A DNA stretch of 64,000 nucleotides from Owenia fusiformis (lineage: Eukaryota; Annelida; Polychaeta; Sabellida; Oweniidae). A program made the position numbers and the translations under genes. The stretch is from assembly GCA_903813345.2 (NCBI GenBank), contig CAIIXF020000001.1, positions 3,472,001 to 3,536,000 on the forward strand, in the 5' to 3' direction. The notes under the pieces are model-generated. The model made no database searches and had not been told where the DNA came from. It saw nothing but the letters and a program-made list of their open reading frames with translations. Shown one piece after another: positions 35,210 through 48,509 of the stretch (the first letter of the stretch is position 1; each line of letters begins with the position of its first letter).

Positions 35210-38200
35210 TTAACTTTTACAATAAGGTTTATATCCCTTAGTATCAAGGTAATATCCACCACGGGCCTTGGTATCTGCATTATATCCCATTGAGGTACAG
35301 CGCAAACCACTGCAATTTCTTGAACACCTTCCCTGAAAGAAATAACAGGTCTGTCTTCAATCTTCTGAACTAAAGAATTTTTAACATTACATCAATATAC
35401 GGATAAAAATACTGTTTAGTGTATATGTGCTCAGACTGTCTAAAACACATATTACCATGTTTTTGGCCAACAAGAAGGCAGTTAATGATATTCAATATTC
35501 TGATTGGTGCACATATTTTACATATCCTTGGACAATTTGAAAATTTTAAACAAAGAGTTTATGTTGATCAGAATTGTTGATCAATTTGGTATTTGCTGAG
35601 AATTGTATAATATTATACATATGTCTGATATATTCTACATATGTCTGATATAACATACAGTTCTCCAATTCCTGTAATCATCACATTTGTTGGCAGTGAA
35701 CTTGCATCTAGAGTTGATTGATTCGGTGAACAGCTCACAAACTCTCATGTGACTGCAGCCAAACACCTTGGCCACTGCAACAATATCATTAATTCATTAA
35801 GTCCAGCAGAATCAATTATAATCTTTTGAGACCATGCCTGGATGGAAAGTCATTATACAGGGTGACACAAAATAAGTGCCACCCACATAATGTTGCATAA
35901 CTTTTTGTCTTATCTGTTTAAATTCTGACTTGTTCCTTTGCACAGTAAGTAAAAAAAAAACAATACTACATGGAGCAACTCCACGAGAAGTTTCAGGATG
36001 ACTAGCTCAACTAGGTGCACTTTTATGACCATTACAAGATGTGCTCTAAATATCGTACATTTCATTGGAAGCACACTTCTGGATTCTATTGGCAAAGTTA
36101 TTGACCACATTCGCCTGCAATAAACTATCCAGATTTTTTATCCAGGTGTGCCTGACAGTCAGAGTACATCTTATAACGCTCATAAAAGTGCATCCAATTG
36201 AGCTAGTCATCTTACACTTCTTGTTGAGTTGCTCCATGGTGCTAAAGAACAAGTCAGAAATCATACAGGCAAAAAAGGTCATGCAACTTGATGTCAGAGC
36301 ACTTTTTGTGTCACAAATAGTAGTATATAAGCGCATCATTGTTTCACACTTTGTATAGAAACTTTTTAGTAAGAATTCAAAAATACTCCAGAGTAGAGAA
36401 TTCCAAAATGAGTGGGCTGCATTTTTGTGACACTCTGTATTCTACTTACAGTCTATGTTTCCCCTCTTTTCTCTGGCACTGTACTGCAGACAACCAGGCT
36501 GTCTGGTGCCACCATTAGGCCAGAAGTCAACATCACCCAGTCTAAGTTTATTGCCAAATTCAGGTAGATTTCCAGCATTTGAGTGAATCACATCAACAAA
36601 ATCGGCATCCCTGGAGTCCAATCTTGCATTCTTTTGAGCCACTGTGAACAAAGGACCAGCTGGGTCTAGACCTATAATGTAATAATGTAACCTATAATGT
36701 ATCAATTCATTCATTTGTCATATTTTAGAAGATTCTACCATATCATTTCCATTCAAAATATGATTTTCTCTAAACTGATTGGATTGATTATGCAACATTT
36801 TTTCTTAAAGGGGTAACAAAAATAGAGAAGAGTTAAAAATTGTCACTACTGCTCACGACATTGCATAATTATGCATATTTTGTTAAAATTCACTCGTTTT
36901 TCAAGATAATCCTTTGATTGTTAATTTCATCTGGCCAACATTTTCACAAAATCTAATAATAAACCTGGAATGGTTTGATTGTTAAATATTACACTACATA
37001 TACCTAACCAAAAGTAATGTAGAAACCTCTTGCATAAATCTCACCTGTAATTCTAGCAAACTTATACCTCTTGCCTGCAAAGCCACATACATGAGAGCCA
37101 AGACTGTGACCAATACAATGCACTTTGCTCCTTGGGACACCCCTTGCCCTAAGCATTTCTGTGAGATGGGCTCCTATCACACGTGTGTTTGATGCACATT
37201 GGTCAAATTTCAAAGGAGACAGAGATGATCCTTTTGACCAATTCACAGTAATTACATTAAAATCACCCTGTAAGGTAAATCAATTCTGTAAGTCTGTGGA
37301 TGAATATTATAAAAAATGGGTACAGAAAACCTCTCTAAGTGGAACACCTTTGGTACCTAAAAAGTGTTCCACTTGAGAGATGTTCCACTTCTAGAGGTTC
37401 ATTTAACAATAAGTCAATAACATAGATGCGAGTAGGAAGTTACCAGTTTCACCACCAGGTGGCTTGTTCGGGTCAGATAACATGGGGGTATAGTAGAAAG
37501 TTCTCTTAACTTAAATTACATCTGTTTTAGTGGTTCAATTTTCATATAGCCCCTATGTATCGAAAAGTTATGTAAATCAAAGTATGTCCAGTAAAAGAAA
37601 ATGGTATATGTCCAAAACAAGAAAAGATATTTCACTTTTTGTGATTTTGTAATATGGGGTCTATGGGGAATCAACCCGAACTAGAAGTCACATTTTCAAA
37701 ACAAATTTAATTTTCAAAGTTAATGAACAATTTTCGAAACCATATTACGAGAAGTACTTTTACATGTAGATTTCAAATATGACATCAGTTTGACTGAATT
37801 TTGAATATTTAATGACGCAAATTAAGATTATTTCTACTCGCACCTAGTCTATTGACCCTGGGACTCTGAAAAGTGTTCAACTAACAGAGGTGTTCCACTT
37901 TACAGGTTTCACTGTATATTTGACCATGTTGACCAATTTCCCAATTTCTAAGATGGGTTTAATGGAGCTGAAAAAAACCTCCCAAATCTTATGCAAGTCC
38001 AGATAACTGTAAAGCAAGTATTCCATTTATTGAACATGCATCTTATTTACCTTTCTCAATAGTTCTTTGACCATATTCAAGATCCAGGGCTCTCTGCTGC
38101 CAGAGTTGAAACCATGAACAATCACCTTTACGTCATTACGAATATTGAATGTTGAGCTGCAGTATATAGATACATGTAGAATAGTGCATGTATAGTACAA

Positions 38201-39003
38201 TTAGTGCCTTTGATTTTGGAGGGGTATATCAGGCATCTTTAAATGCTTCTTCAATATGTCTAAAACAATATTAAGAGAAATATTTTTTGAATGATTACAT
38301 ATTTCTAATTTGCGCTTTTAATCTTGTTTTTGTTTTTTGGGGTGGGATAGGACTTTCTCTTTTCTCCCATTTTAATATGTGGTAGTGTTGACAAGAGTAC
38401 ATATAAAACAATACAATATATGGGGCACTCATACTCCTATAGTCCCCTTCCCAAATTGATTTAAAAATATCATGGAAGGTGGTCTTGTCAATTGTAGACT
38501 TACGGTACAGAACTCTTACTGATGTGACCAGATCCTCTACGAGTGTTAAGTGTGTAAGTTATCCCTGCCTTTGATGGACTCCATGGTAACGGCATGTTAA
38601 GGAATGATCCAAAGTTGTCGAAACATCCAAGCGATCCATGACAAACTCTGAAATGTAAAATATCATATATTTCAAGCATGGGTTCACAATCTCCAGCACA
38701 CAAATAATTGCAATATCAATGCCAAAGATTTTTTTAACACATTTTTCAAAGAAATTAACCTTTCAAAATTGAAAAACAATGACAGCTTTGGTTAAAAAAT
38801 TGCCAAAAATGTCACCCGGGTCTCTCTTTAATTTTGTCCAATATGATACCTCTTATATATTTTGATGGTATGGACCCTCCACATTGAATAAAGGTAAAAA
38901 TATACAAAACCTATTTTTGAACTAAAATAATTTTGAAACCTCACCTGGCAGCCTCGAAAGAAGCAACTTGAGCAAGAATTACTAACAACACTGCTGACCA
39001 CAT
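35210..39003 (-). CDS. Secreted lipase of the pancreatic lipase family (lid and PLAT domain missing)
   Basis: Seven coding exons on -: 38945-39003, 38504-38647, 38051-38156, 37045-37267, 36450-36671, 35659-35774, 35210-35332, joining to 330 codons and a stop. Residues 1-19 are a signal peptide ([16 protein letters not shown]). The N-terminus of the mature protein ([11 protein letters not shown]...PWSP) matches the start of pancreatic lipases. The nucleophile Ser lies in GHSLGSH, the catalytic Asp in GLDPAGP and the His in GCSHMRV, so the triad is complete. The segment between Asp and His is short ([14 protein letters not shown]), leaving no room for the long lid, and there is no C-terminal PLAT domain. 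Both traits are seen in phospholipase A1-like members, so the substrate could be phospholipid or galactolipid rather than triglyceride. The C-terminus is Cys-rich ([10 protein letters not shown]). A TTTATT at about 35156 is a possible poly(A) signal on the - strand. Confidence 0.92.
35858..36437. mobile_element. 580-bp inverted-repeat element filling a lipase intron
   Basis: The ends CAGGGTGACACAAAA and its counterpart TTTTGTGACACTCTG are bounded by TA on both sides. A second, internal inverted pair (about 35968-36050 and 36160-36245: 'atggagcaact', 'gatgactagctcaa', 'tgcacttttatga') makes most of it a foldback. It occupies most of the 675-bp intron between 35775 and 36449. No intact transposase. 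Confidence 0.8.
37321..37917. mobile_element. ~600-bp inverted-repeat element in lipase intron
   Basis: The left end TACAGAAAACCTCTCTAAGT and the right end (complement of TACAGTGAAACCTGTAAAGT) are inverted, each followed by 'ggaacacct'. Same terminal family as 22692-22815. The middle (37400-37850) is unrelated AT-rich sequence. Confidence 0.65.
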
Positions 39004-42000
39004 GATACCAGCTGTGCCTTACACTGGGAAGCTGGCAACTAACTGACTGCCAATCTTGTGTAAATGAACGTGTTAAAGGATGGGTTTGTCTGAAGGATGT
39101 CTACTGATAGGGCAGCGGGATGTTATCATTCACATTGACAATGGCTGATAAGATGATAATCATGGTCATGATCAGTTAAATGACTGCAGTAAGGAACTGT
39201 CAAAATGATTGATCCAACACTGAATAGTACACTGTCAGAAAGTTGCCCACTCATTGTTTTTTCAATGTAAAGATGGCACCTGACAGACCCTTCTGTCAGT
39301 ACCCTTTTTGAACACTCATCAACAAGTTGATGACAATTTTAAATGCTATCTTTCAGCAAATGAGAGGAAAGTATTCATCAAAATGAGAGGAAAATTAATC
39401 TTCTATTGTTGTTAAACATGAAACATGAAGCTGATACTTGGAATCCATCAAAAATGATTTGGTGATATACTACATAATTATTATTTATTATAACATAATC
39501 GTATATAAAGAAATCACAGATGCAAAATATAACATTTGAAAATTACATTTATTAAATCACTATGGTGTGGTTGAATACAAATCAAAATAAAGTATTGCCT
39601 TTAGTCCATTAATAAATGATGCCACTTCAGAATATGAGAATTTGTATTATGGTATGAATACAAATATTCACCTGAAAACTAGGTTGGCATTAAAATCACA
39701 GATTAGTAAATGGATGATGCATATATACAGTAAGGTACATTATATAAACAGTTTTAAAAAAGGCCTTAGCATTTACATTTTACATATTCAAAGTCTATAT
39801 AATTTTTAGAACCTGTATGCCTTACAATGCTTACTATTCAAACTTATCAAAATAAATAAGGTAGAAAAAAGTTAATTTCATTAAAAGAGCTACTTTTTGA
39901 AATTTAATGTACTTGATGGGTTTGAATTGAGAGGATATATCCAGGGACAACCCACTTTTACAGAAGTATTATCTACCTTTAGGAACCAGCTGGATATTTC
40001 TACCATTTTTCTACCAGAATTTGACCAAAGTACCCAAAAACTTAATATAAACACCTCCCAATATGTAAAGATTTTACAGACTCCAAGCCATATTCACTTT
40101 AAACAGATTTCACTGTACATGTGTACTAAATATAATGCCTGGTCTTCTGTATAATCAATCTTATATTTGTTCATGTAGATTTTGATGAAAACTTATTTAT
40201 TTACATACCATATATAATATAATACACACAGTTGTAGTATTATTGTAATAATATTCTCTATAAATCACTAAATACAATATTATAGGGCATTTCATGACTC
40301 ATAATGAACCAGAGGAAACCTGTATACATGAAATGCTATAAGGCTATAAGTACCTTGATAGTGTTCCACTTTATTTCTGAGAGGCTTCACAAACAGATGT
40401 TCAAATCAACAGGTTTCTCTGTATGTATATACATTAAGCACCATGTATCACCCTGTATGTCTTATATTTTAAATGTTTCTCTAAACCATAACAACAAATT
40501 GAAGTCCTTTTCAGAACTAGACAACAGCAACGCCAAAGCGTAGCAAATCCCATCGAACAGCCATGGCTTGCATATTTACAAATAAAGTATATAGCACAAA
40601 TGGCAGCCATTTTTCAAAATGGCCACCTTCTACCAAAAGTGTCATTAGACAGTGTGCCATGCTTATAGTATTCACATACCAAATATAAACAAGTGGCCAT
40701 TTTGAAAATTGGCTTTCGAGCAGAAGAGGGTATATGTGTGCAAAATATGAACAAAATTGGGCCAACGGTATTTCAGTTATTGCCCGGACGGACAGACGTA
40801 CGAACGGATGGAGGCATTTCCTATATCCCTCCGAACTTCGTCCAATGGGATAATAAGCTACTTATACCTCAGTGTTCATATACATTTGCCTCAATAAGTT
40901 TGGAGCTGCATGCAAATATCGTATCTGTCTATTACATTAGTGAGCGAAATTTTAGTTTCCAAACTTCAGAGCAGGAGTGTATATGACATGTTAACTAAAA
41001 CTAATCTCATACCAGTGCATAATAAAACTTGAGGTTAATCTCTATATTATTCACTACCCTCTGTACATTGCAAGAAATATTATCAAATACTGTTTATAAG
41101 AAAATAGCTTCTAAGTTGGCATAAAAGAAAACATCCAACTGTCAGAAAAAATCCAGAAATAATATAAAGACACCACAATTTCATGATTTGTACAAAAGAT
41201 GTCATATCACAAAAATTGTTTTAATTTTTATGTGCTATTCTATAACAATTAAATTTCACATGTACATTGTAATTTAAACATTACGTTTGAATAATTGTTA
41301 AACAGTAGACCGTTATCTATTTAACATGTCCTATGATAGAGTTCAGATGCAAAGAACTGAAACTAAGTCCCTGGATCAGGTTTGACATTTTAAAGTCTAT
41401 GATACATGTATACAGGATATCCTAATGGTTTTTGAGGGATATCATTTTTATCAATGGGTTGATATGGTCCACCTCTACTAGTGAGCACAGCGAGATGGAC
41501 ATGATAACCTGAGAAAGTCATAGGATTAGGATATCATATTTATCCCATGGATTTCAATATATAACTCAAGGGTTCTAAAAAAGATCAACAATTTAAATAT
41601 TCCAAAACTCAAAGATTGACTCAAATTGAACAAGTCTTGTGTCAAGTTGTTGCATATATACATTAAAATCATTTTAATAAGCACATAATGGGTCAGAACT
41701 TTATAATGATCAATCAAGTAAGGCTGTTATATCAAACCATTTTAGGTGCAACATTTAAAACTAATAAAAAATTACAATAGAGCCTCCAAAGGGTGATATA
41801 ATGATGGTATCCATCAGATACTAGTGGATGTAACATCAGTTAGTCAGATACAATTTTACTAGCACATACCAAAAGTATCTTGTGTCAGGCTGTTATCCCC
41901 ATATATATTTAGTATCCATGGTATAAATGGAATATATCCAACCCAGGTCTCAGATATGCCATATATTCTCTGGCATATCTTCAAAAAACCCATTCAGGTA

Positions 42001-42681
42001 TGGGATAAATGTTTATAAGAACACTAAAACCTGTATACTAGCATTATTAAACATTTCCAGTCCATACACTTGTATTATATATTGTGGTGCCTGTATTAAG
42101 GGACACTACAATATTAACATAATAGACTCTGATGTTATAAAATATCCTCCATTCCTTTAAACAACTCCTCATAAGAAGTTTTATTTAATAGATGTATGAG
42201 ATAATATTGCCAACTGTTAACCTAGGTGCATTTCTCAGATCATTCCGAAAGATGATTCCATAGCAATGTTAAAAACTTTGCTGCCTGATTGCCAATGACA
42301 ACCAGTTTTTTCGCTCTTAGCATTGGGCTCAGAAAACTGGTTGTCTTTTGAACAATGGACTGAATATCAATATGTTTATATGTAATTGGGGCAATCATGT
42401 TTTACCGTAGTCTTGAGCCCTACTAGGACAATGGATTTGAACTTCTTCAAAGGTAAAATTTGAGAAATAGCTCTTGAGCACTATCATAGAAATTATAGAA
42501 ATAAAAATAGGACAAAATATGAATTATATGTACATATTTGGTACCAGAATAACTGATTTACAGTGAAAATTTTACTAAAATAAACCATACGCATGTATTT
42601 TGAGGTTTGACAGACCGTGTGGATTTAGGCATTAATCTAGTGTTCAAAGTAGTTTGAACATTGCATTGCATCCCTTTGGGT
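39004..42681. other. Intergenic region between lipase and BTB zinc-finger gene
   Basis: No gene found. The part nearest 39004 is the lipase 5' flank and the part nearest 42681 is presumably the 3' untranslated region of the zinc-finger gene. 40515-40860 is a short copy of the composite repeat, with 'gccaaagcgtagcaaatccc', 'ggcagccatttttcaaaat', a GGAC relic and 'cttcgtccaatggga'. The remainder is AT-rich with no recognisable structure. Confidence 0.6.
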
Positions 42682-45600
42682 CTACATATAGCCTGCATTA
42701 AGCAACATTTGTGAGTATGACTGATAGTGAGCTGCCAACTCAGGAGGTATAGCTTGTTGGCCTTGTTGCACTTGGGGAGCAGGTACCTGCACTTGTACCC
42801 CTTGGGGTGGGCCTGTCTGGGGGGAGGGGGAATTAATGGGCATGTGGGTAGGTTGAAGGGTGCTGACTGTAGGTATATACTGCTGGGGGAGGGAGGTGCT
42901 TGGGTGATGAGGGACAAGCATCGTTGGAGGCCCTATCACTTGAGAGGTCTCCATAGTAACCCCAATATCTCCACTCTCCAACACATCACGATGAGGCATT
43001 TCCATGTATGCAGACTCCACCTTCAGTTGATTTAAACTATCATGCTCAACCACTTGTGATTCAGCTTTATGGTCCTCATTATCATTAGCAATTCTAGGTT
43101 TATTTACAAGATACTCTGTTATAACTTTAGGTACAGAGGATTCCTCATCAGGTTTTAATACCTGACTAACATGATTATATGCTCGCTTGCTCTTAATCTC
43201 ATTTTCATTATAATTCACTGGGTTTGAAGAATAGTGTAAGAAAGGTTGCCGCTGACGCTTCCTTGGTTGCGACACAGTAGCTAGCTCACTATGATGTTTC
43301 CTCATATGTTCTGTTAGTTTATCCTTGCGACTGCAGGCAAATTCACATTGCTCACATTTGATTGGTTTATCAGGGAGATGGGTTTTCTCATGTCGAATCA
43401 GATTGCTTTTATCAACAAAGCCCATTCCACATGTTGTGCAGACAAACGAGCGAATTCCAAGATGAAATCTTGTGTGACGATCAAGGAGTGAACGCTTTGG
43501 TGTAGAGTAAGTGCATTCTGGGAAGGCACAGCGGAAAACGTCACCTGGAGAATATTACACCAAGAATATAAATTATGAAAAACTAATCATATTCAGATAC
43601 TGTAAATTGCTTTAATTTGGCAATTTTTGATTTGGCTGATTGGGCAAATTTTGAAATTTTGACTATATTTAATTTGTCAGATTGACTATCAGTACTCATA
43701 TTACTCACTTCAAAGCTCGCCATCAATAACGCAATTTTATCTCTCCTGGTATCAGATTGTTTTATCTAAACCAGAGGGGACTTTGGAAATACATATAGTT
43801 TAAAATTGACATTTTATCCATTTTTCAATCAAGATTTTCACCAAAATTTATCGTGCAAGGTTATACATTGAAAGCGCACTGGACTAAAGTTGGGGGGTAC
43901 AAAAAATTCGAAGCAAACGGGTGACATATACACAAATTTCGTACCAAATGCGTGACATGTATGGAATTTGCGTGAAAAGTCTGGTGTACATTTTTTGAAG
44001 TTCTTCTACAGAAATATTTTTGCTTGAGAATGTTATCAGGTAAAATACGTATTTGCGTTACATATTCTGTCACTAAAAATAATGCGTGACAAATACACAA
44101 ATGGCGGGAAAGTTGGACTCCCTGCACCACCTGGTTGCTCACAATATAACTAGTTCAATCCTAAGTCAGATTTAAATTTATGAGAACTCTGTAGATGATT
44201 TTGAAAAAAATAAATTGGTCAATTTGAAATTTTTTGACCCTGAGAAGGTCATTGAAGGTGAAATCTAAAGTCAGATTTGAACTTCTGAGAACTTGACTTT
44301 GAAAAAAAAATTGGTAAATTTGAAGCAAGTTGAAAAAGACCTTTTTGACCTTGACAAGGTCATTGAAGGTAAATGTTTTTTGACCTTGAGAATGTCACTG
44401 AAGGTCAAATCAATTTGAAAACTTGTAGATGATTTTGAAAAAAATTGGTCAATTTGAAACAAGTTGAAAAAAGACCTTTTTGACCTTTTTATGACCTTGA
44501 GAAGGTCACTGAAGGTCAAATCTTAAATCTTAAGTGAGATTTAAACTTCTGATAATTTGTAGATGATTTTGATAAAAATTTGGTAAATTTAAAGAAAGTT
44601 CAAAAAATACCCTTTTGACATTTTTTTTACCTTTTTTTAACCTTGAAAAGGTCATTGAAGGTCAAATCTTAAATGTAAAGTCAGATTTGAACTTCTGAAA
44701 ACTCTGTAGATGATTTGTAAGAAAATTGATGTCAGTCTAAACAGTATTTCGTAAGTTATTGGAAGTTTTAAGAATTTGTTACAGACACCAACCGCCATCC
44801 GCTGATCGTCAACTACCAATCGCCGCCACAAAAAATGGAGACCATAACAAATAAGTCACTACTTCTTGGTGGTGACATAAAAACTAATGGAGACTTAATT
44901 TGGCAGTTTCTATCAATCTGCCAAATTAAAACGGCCGTCAAATTAAAGCAATTTACAGTAATCTGAAGAATTCCTGAATTAGTAGTGCATCATTTAAATG
45001 ATTTCTCTGGAGAAGGTAACAAGATTTCAGAAAAACTTTATTTCAATTTTACCCAGCATACAGAATAGGGCAAATAATTTGTTATCGTTGTGTTTAATAG
45101 CTGACCTGTATGTATGCGCTTATGTCTCATCATAGTTGTCTGATGCTTGGTCGAAAATCCACAGGAATCACACAGCCACAAGCTCACCTGAATAATATAT
45201 GAAATATGTTCTAATCATAAACATTTTATATGCCCACAGATATATTCAATATATTACTTCATCTTATTTAAATCTCAGCGTCAAGTGCAACCACTCTCCA
45301 GACTGTGGCCTGAACTAAATAAGGGAGAATAACATTGGAATGAATTACAATTATTATGAAATAAAAACTCAATTTAACATTGTTCACACATCCAATTTAG
45401 CCCTAGTCTCTACAGAAAGACGCTCAGTCTAAATTCCAGATGTTAATGATAATGTTCCAATTACCTGGCTGTGCTTCTGACAGTGGGCCTGTAGCTCTTG
45501 TCTGGTATAAAACCTATCCCCGCACTGGTCACATGCATGACTCTTGTCCCCTGGAATAAAGAAAATAAACATTACATTGACATCTAAGCCCATTTAAAGC

Positions 45601-48101
45601 AGATACATAATTGAACACATTACATTAATTATCACATTTTCGATATTTCAAATAAATAACAGAATTAGGAGACTGTTTTATAAGTATATAGAGTTAAATA
45701 TTGCATATTAATACAATATAGAGGGTGGCCCAACAGTAGGTTTGCAATTTACAAAGAGATTGTAGAATAACTGCAAACCTACTATGGGCCACCCAGTATT
45801 CAATAATTGTAAAACTTCTAGCAATCTGTTTGACTCAAGTGATGTAAATACTTAATATATAGAGATTTTTCACACAGTGTGATACAGAATCTGTACACCC
45901 CGACACTACTTCAACTGTTACCTTGTGAAATACATGACAATATTTTCTGTGCTCTACTCTAATCATTGAATACCATATCATCTTGCTAAAGCGGCAGCAA
46001 CTTGCATATTACTTGATGACTGCTTTGAATATTTCACTCTCTATTCTTTGTTGCTACTTTAAATGAGCGTATTCCGGTACAGGTACATGCATTTTACAAT
46101 TATATACAATAACAATTACATACAATAACAATATATACAATACAATATATACCAACCTGAATGCCTTTTCATATGTGTAGTTAAGTTACTGGGTGTCCAA
46201 AAAGAAGCTTGACATAGAGGACACACACACGGTTTCACCCCTGTATGTCTGACCCTGTGATTCAATAGCATGCTGATTTTGTCAGTCGTGTAATCGCAGT
46301 CTTCAATATCACATATAAATGGTGGACCAGTGAAATGGAGCTTGTAGTGTTCATTTAGATCAAGTCGATTACTAAAAGTGTTTGCACAAACTTTACAAGT
46401 ACATGTTATACTTCTATTTTTATTTTTAGAGTCTTCGCTATGACGTGTCTGAACATGCCTTTTCATGTGATCTTTACGACGGGTTTTATATTCACATTCT
46501 GTGCATGATACCAATTGACCAGCCTCTCGAGAACGATGCGCTTTACGATTACTTTTTTCACGCTTCTTTAGTTTTTTAGCCTTTTTTTCTTCAGCAGCTT
46601 CCACTGTGTCATCATTATCTTCATTTACATATTCCTCATCAATTTCAGTTGCAGAGTCATCTGATATAATCGCTCTGGCTTTTTTAACAATTCTGGTTTT
46701 CACTTGCCGTTTTCTTTTTAACTTATAAGCCATCTTCGCAGGCTTTGCTTTTCCTATTTTACTTTCTGTGGCAATTTTCTTTGGTCTGCCTTTCCTAGTA
46801 CGTTTAGTGGAGGATGCTTGTACGTCTTCATTAATATCATAGTCCAAGTCATTTGCATCATCACCATTATTATCATCCTCCACTTCAGTGAACTCAGATT
46901 TAATATCATTTGGGCTATCATCTTTCTCATCATTTTGAGTATTATCTTTCTTGTCATAATATGTGGTGTCTTTATCAATCTTGAGCACTAATTTTTCAAT
47001 TTGTTTTTTGTTCTGCTTTTTTCTTCCCCTTTTCTTCTTCATAGGAGGTTCCTTAACAATCTCTTTACCATCAGACATTGAGGAATCACCTTGATTTTCA
47101 TCTTTGATCTTGATCTTTACCATTCCTTGTTTTTCTTTGGAAACTTGAACTTCTTTCATGCATTGATGATCAGTTTTTTCCTCGATGTCAGGGGCCAAAC
47201 TTTCAATATCATTGTCTAGGTATCCTGCATTAGAAAAGTTCCTTTTGATGAATTCTGTGAGACCTTGTGATAGTTCATTAAAAATGTAAAGTTTGGCCAA
47301 TCTCTGTAATTCAAAGATGTTATCCTCTGTAACAATGACTTGGCCAGAATAGATGTAATCCAAAAGCGCCTCAAATGCAACATGGTCTTCGCAGTCAATA
47401 CTGATCTGTTCAATAGCAATCATTGATGGTGTTTGTTTTAAAATAGCATCAAAGTAAGAGCTGCAAGCTGCTAAAACACAACTATGGGCGGGATACTTTC
47501 TATTCTGTAATACCAACACAACATCGCAAAATCGACTCAATTCCTTCTGTGTTTTGAATTTCTCAAGGAGGGACTTTCCATGGTTTTCATGTTGAACTAT
47601 TGTTGGAATTACAATCCGAGGATTGGCCTTTAATTTTGTCTCCACATCAGAGTTAGGTGGTACATTTTGAGGTGTCACATTGTTGATATGTGAGTGCATA
47701 TCTTCCCTAACACTTGCCTCTTCAGGTTGAACATTACTACTTTGAAAACTTTCTTCTGGGTTGACTTCTGAGGTTTGTTGTCCTTTCTTAGCAAAATCTT
47801 GGGCTTTTGAAGTTTCACCAGTTTTCTGAACTGTTGGTAGAGTTTCACTTGGTTTGTGATATCCATGTAAACTATCTTGCAAAATAGACCCATCTTTGAC
47901 TGCAAATGACGCTGATGTGTTATAAATGTGATCTGTCTGTTCAGATACATGCTGATAGGATGATGGGTTTGATAAATCAAGAGTTTCAGATAATATCCCC
48001 TGCTCAGCACCTTCACTTTTTAGAGGCTGTACAATGTGAACTTCCTGATGGGGAGTATGCTCTATGGCCCGCTCCTTGTCGTCTATGTCTTCACCGTCCA
48101 T
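42682..48101 (-). CDS. BTB domain, nine C2H2 zinc-finger transcription factor (paralog 1)
   Basis: Four coding exons on -: 46157-48101, 45465-45550, 45106-45187, 42682-43544, joining to 991 codons and a stop. An acidic, Gln/Ser-rich leader of about 170 residues is followed by a BTB/POZ domain at about 174-290 (RFCDVVLVLQ, AHSCVLAACSSYFDAIL, LLDYIYSGQ). Lys-rich linkers with an AT-hook-like RKGRPKK follow. The nine C2H2 fingers start with CTECEYKTRRKDHMKRH at about 531 and end with CEQCEFACSRKDKLTEH; fingers 5 and 6 are on small exons. A Gln/Pro-rich tail ends in MLLNAGYM. BTB domains dimerise and recruit co-repressors, and the fingers bind DNA in the nucleus. Layout (BTB, AT-hook, finger array) recalls ZBTB24, but I cannot assign orthology. 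A paralog lies head-to-head at 53897-57780. Confidence 0.92.
43870..44140 (-). repeat. Diverged relative of the 18139-18548 element
   Basis: Located in the intron 43545-45105 of the BTB zinc-finger gene. On the - strand it has the same order of 'tttgtcacgca'-type motifs, 'gtaaaatacgtatttgcgt' and 'ctacagaaatatttttgct' as the 410-bp element at 18139. Its ends are eroded. Confidence 0.65.
44155..44880 (-). repeat. Reverse copy of the 29132-29560 repeat family
   Basis: Repeated blocks 'aaggtcattgaaggt', 'tcagatttgaacttctgag' and 'gtagatgattttgaaaaa' end at 'cttggtggtgacata', the complement of the start of the copy at 29132. Four or so internal units of about 120-150 bp. Within the intron 43545-45105. 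Confidence 0.7.
45719..45799. mobile_element. 80-bp hairpin MITE
   Basis: GGGTGGCCCAACAGTAGGTT and the inverted copy ending in ATGGGCCACCCAG give arms of about 30 bp around a 20-base loop. Located in the first intron (45551-46156) of the BTB zinc-finger gene. Its end GGGTGGCCCA is also that of the element at 62350-62780. Confidence 0.85.
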
Positions 48102-48509
48102 TTCGGAATTCAGTCAAATTTATCATAAAATGAACTTAGACTATCTGCAAGTATGGCTATTTGATGTAAACATGATAATTCCACCTATTCTATCCAAATT
48201 TTAGAAGTGATTTGTTCGATTAAAGTTGTTTTATGGACCAGCCCCCATCACAAATATCTACTGCGCATCGCAATTACGCATATGTCGCTAACAATCGTAA
48301 CAAATAATAGATTGTCCACAATACGGGCTTCTGACAGTTCTACAATTCAAACACAAGCGTTCGTATTGCGTTTATAGCACGGGAAAACACGTATACTATT
48401 TTCGTATAGTACACAGGAAATACATCACAAAAAGCCTATCTAATTAAAAAAATCAGATAGGTGTGGTTTTATATTGTCGTCTGTATGCGATTTATAGTAC
48501 TTCCACATC

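Noticed and set aside
46754-46978. 74-codon - strand frame rich in Met and Lys
   Set aside because: Out-of-frame reading of the Asp/Lys-rich linker of BTB zinc-finger paralog 1.
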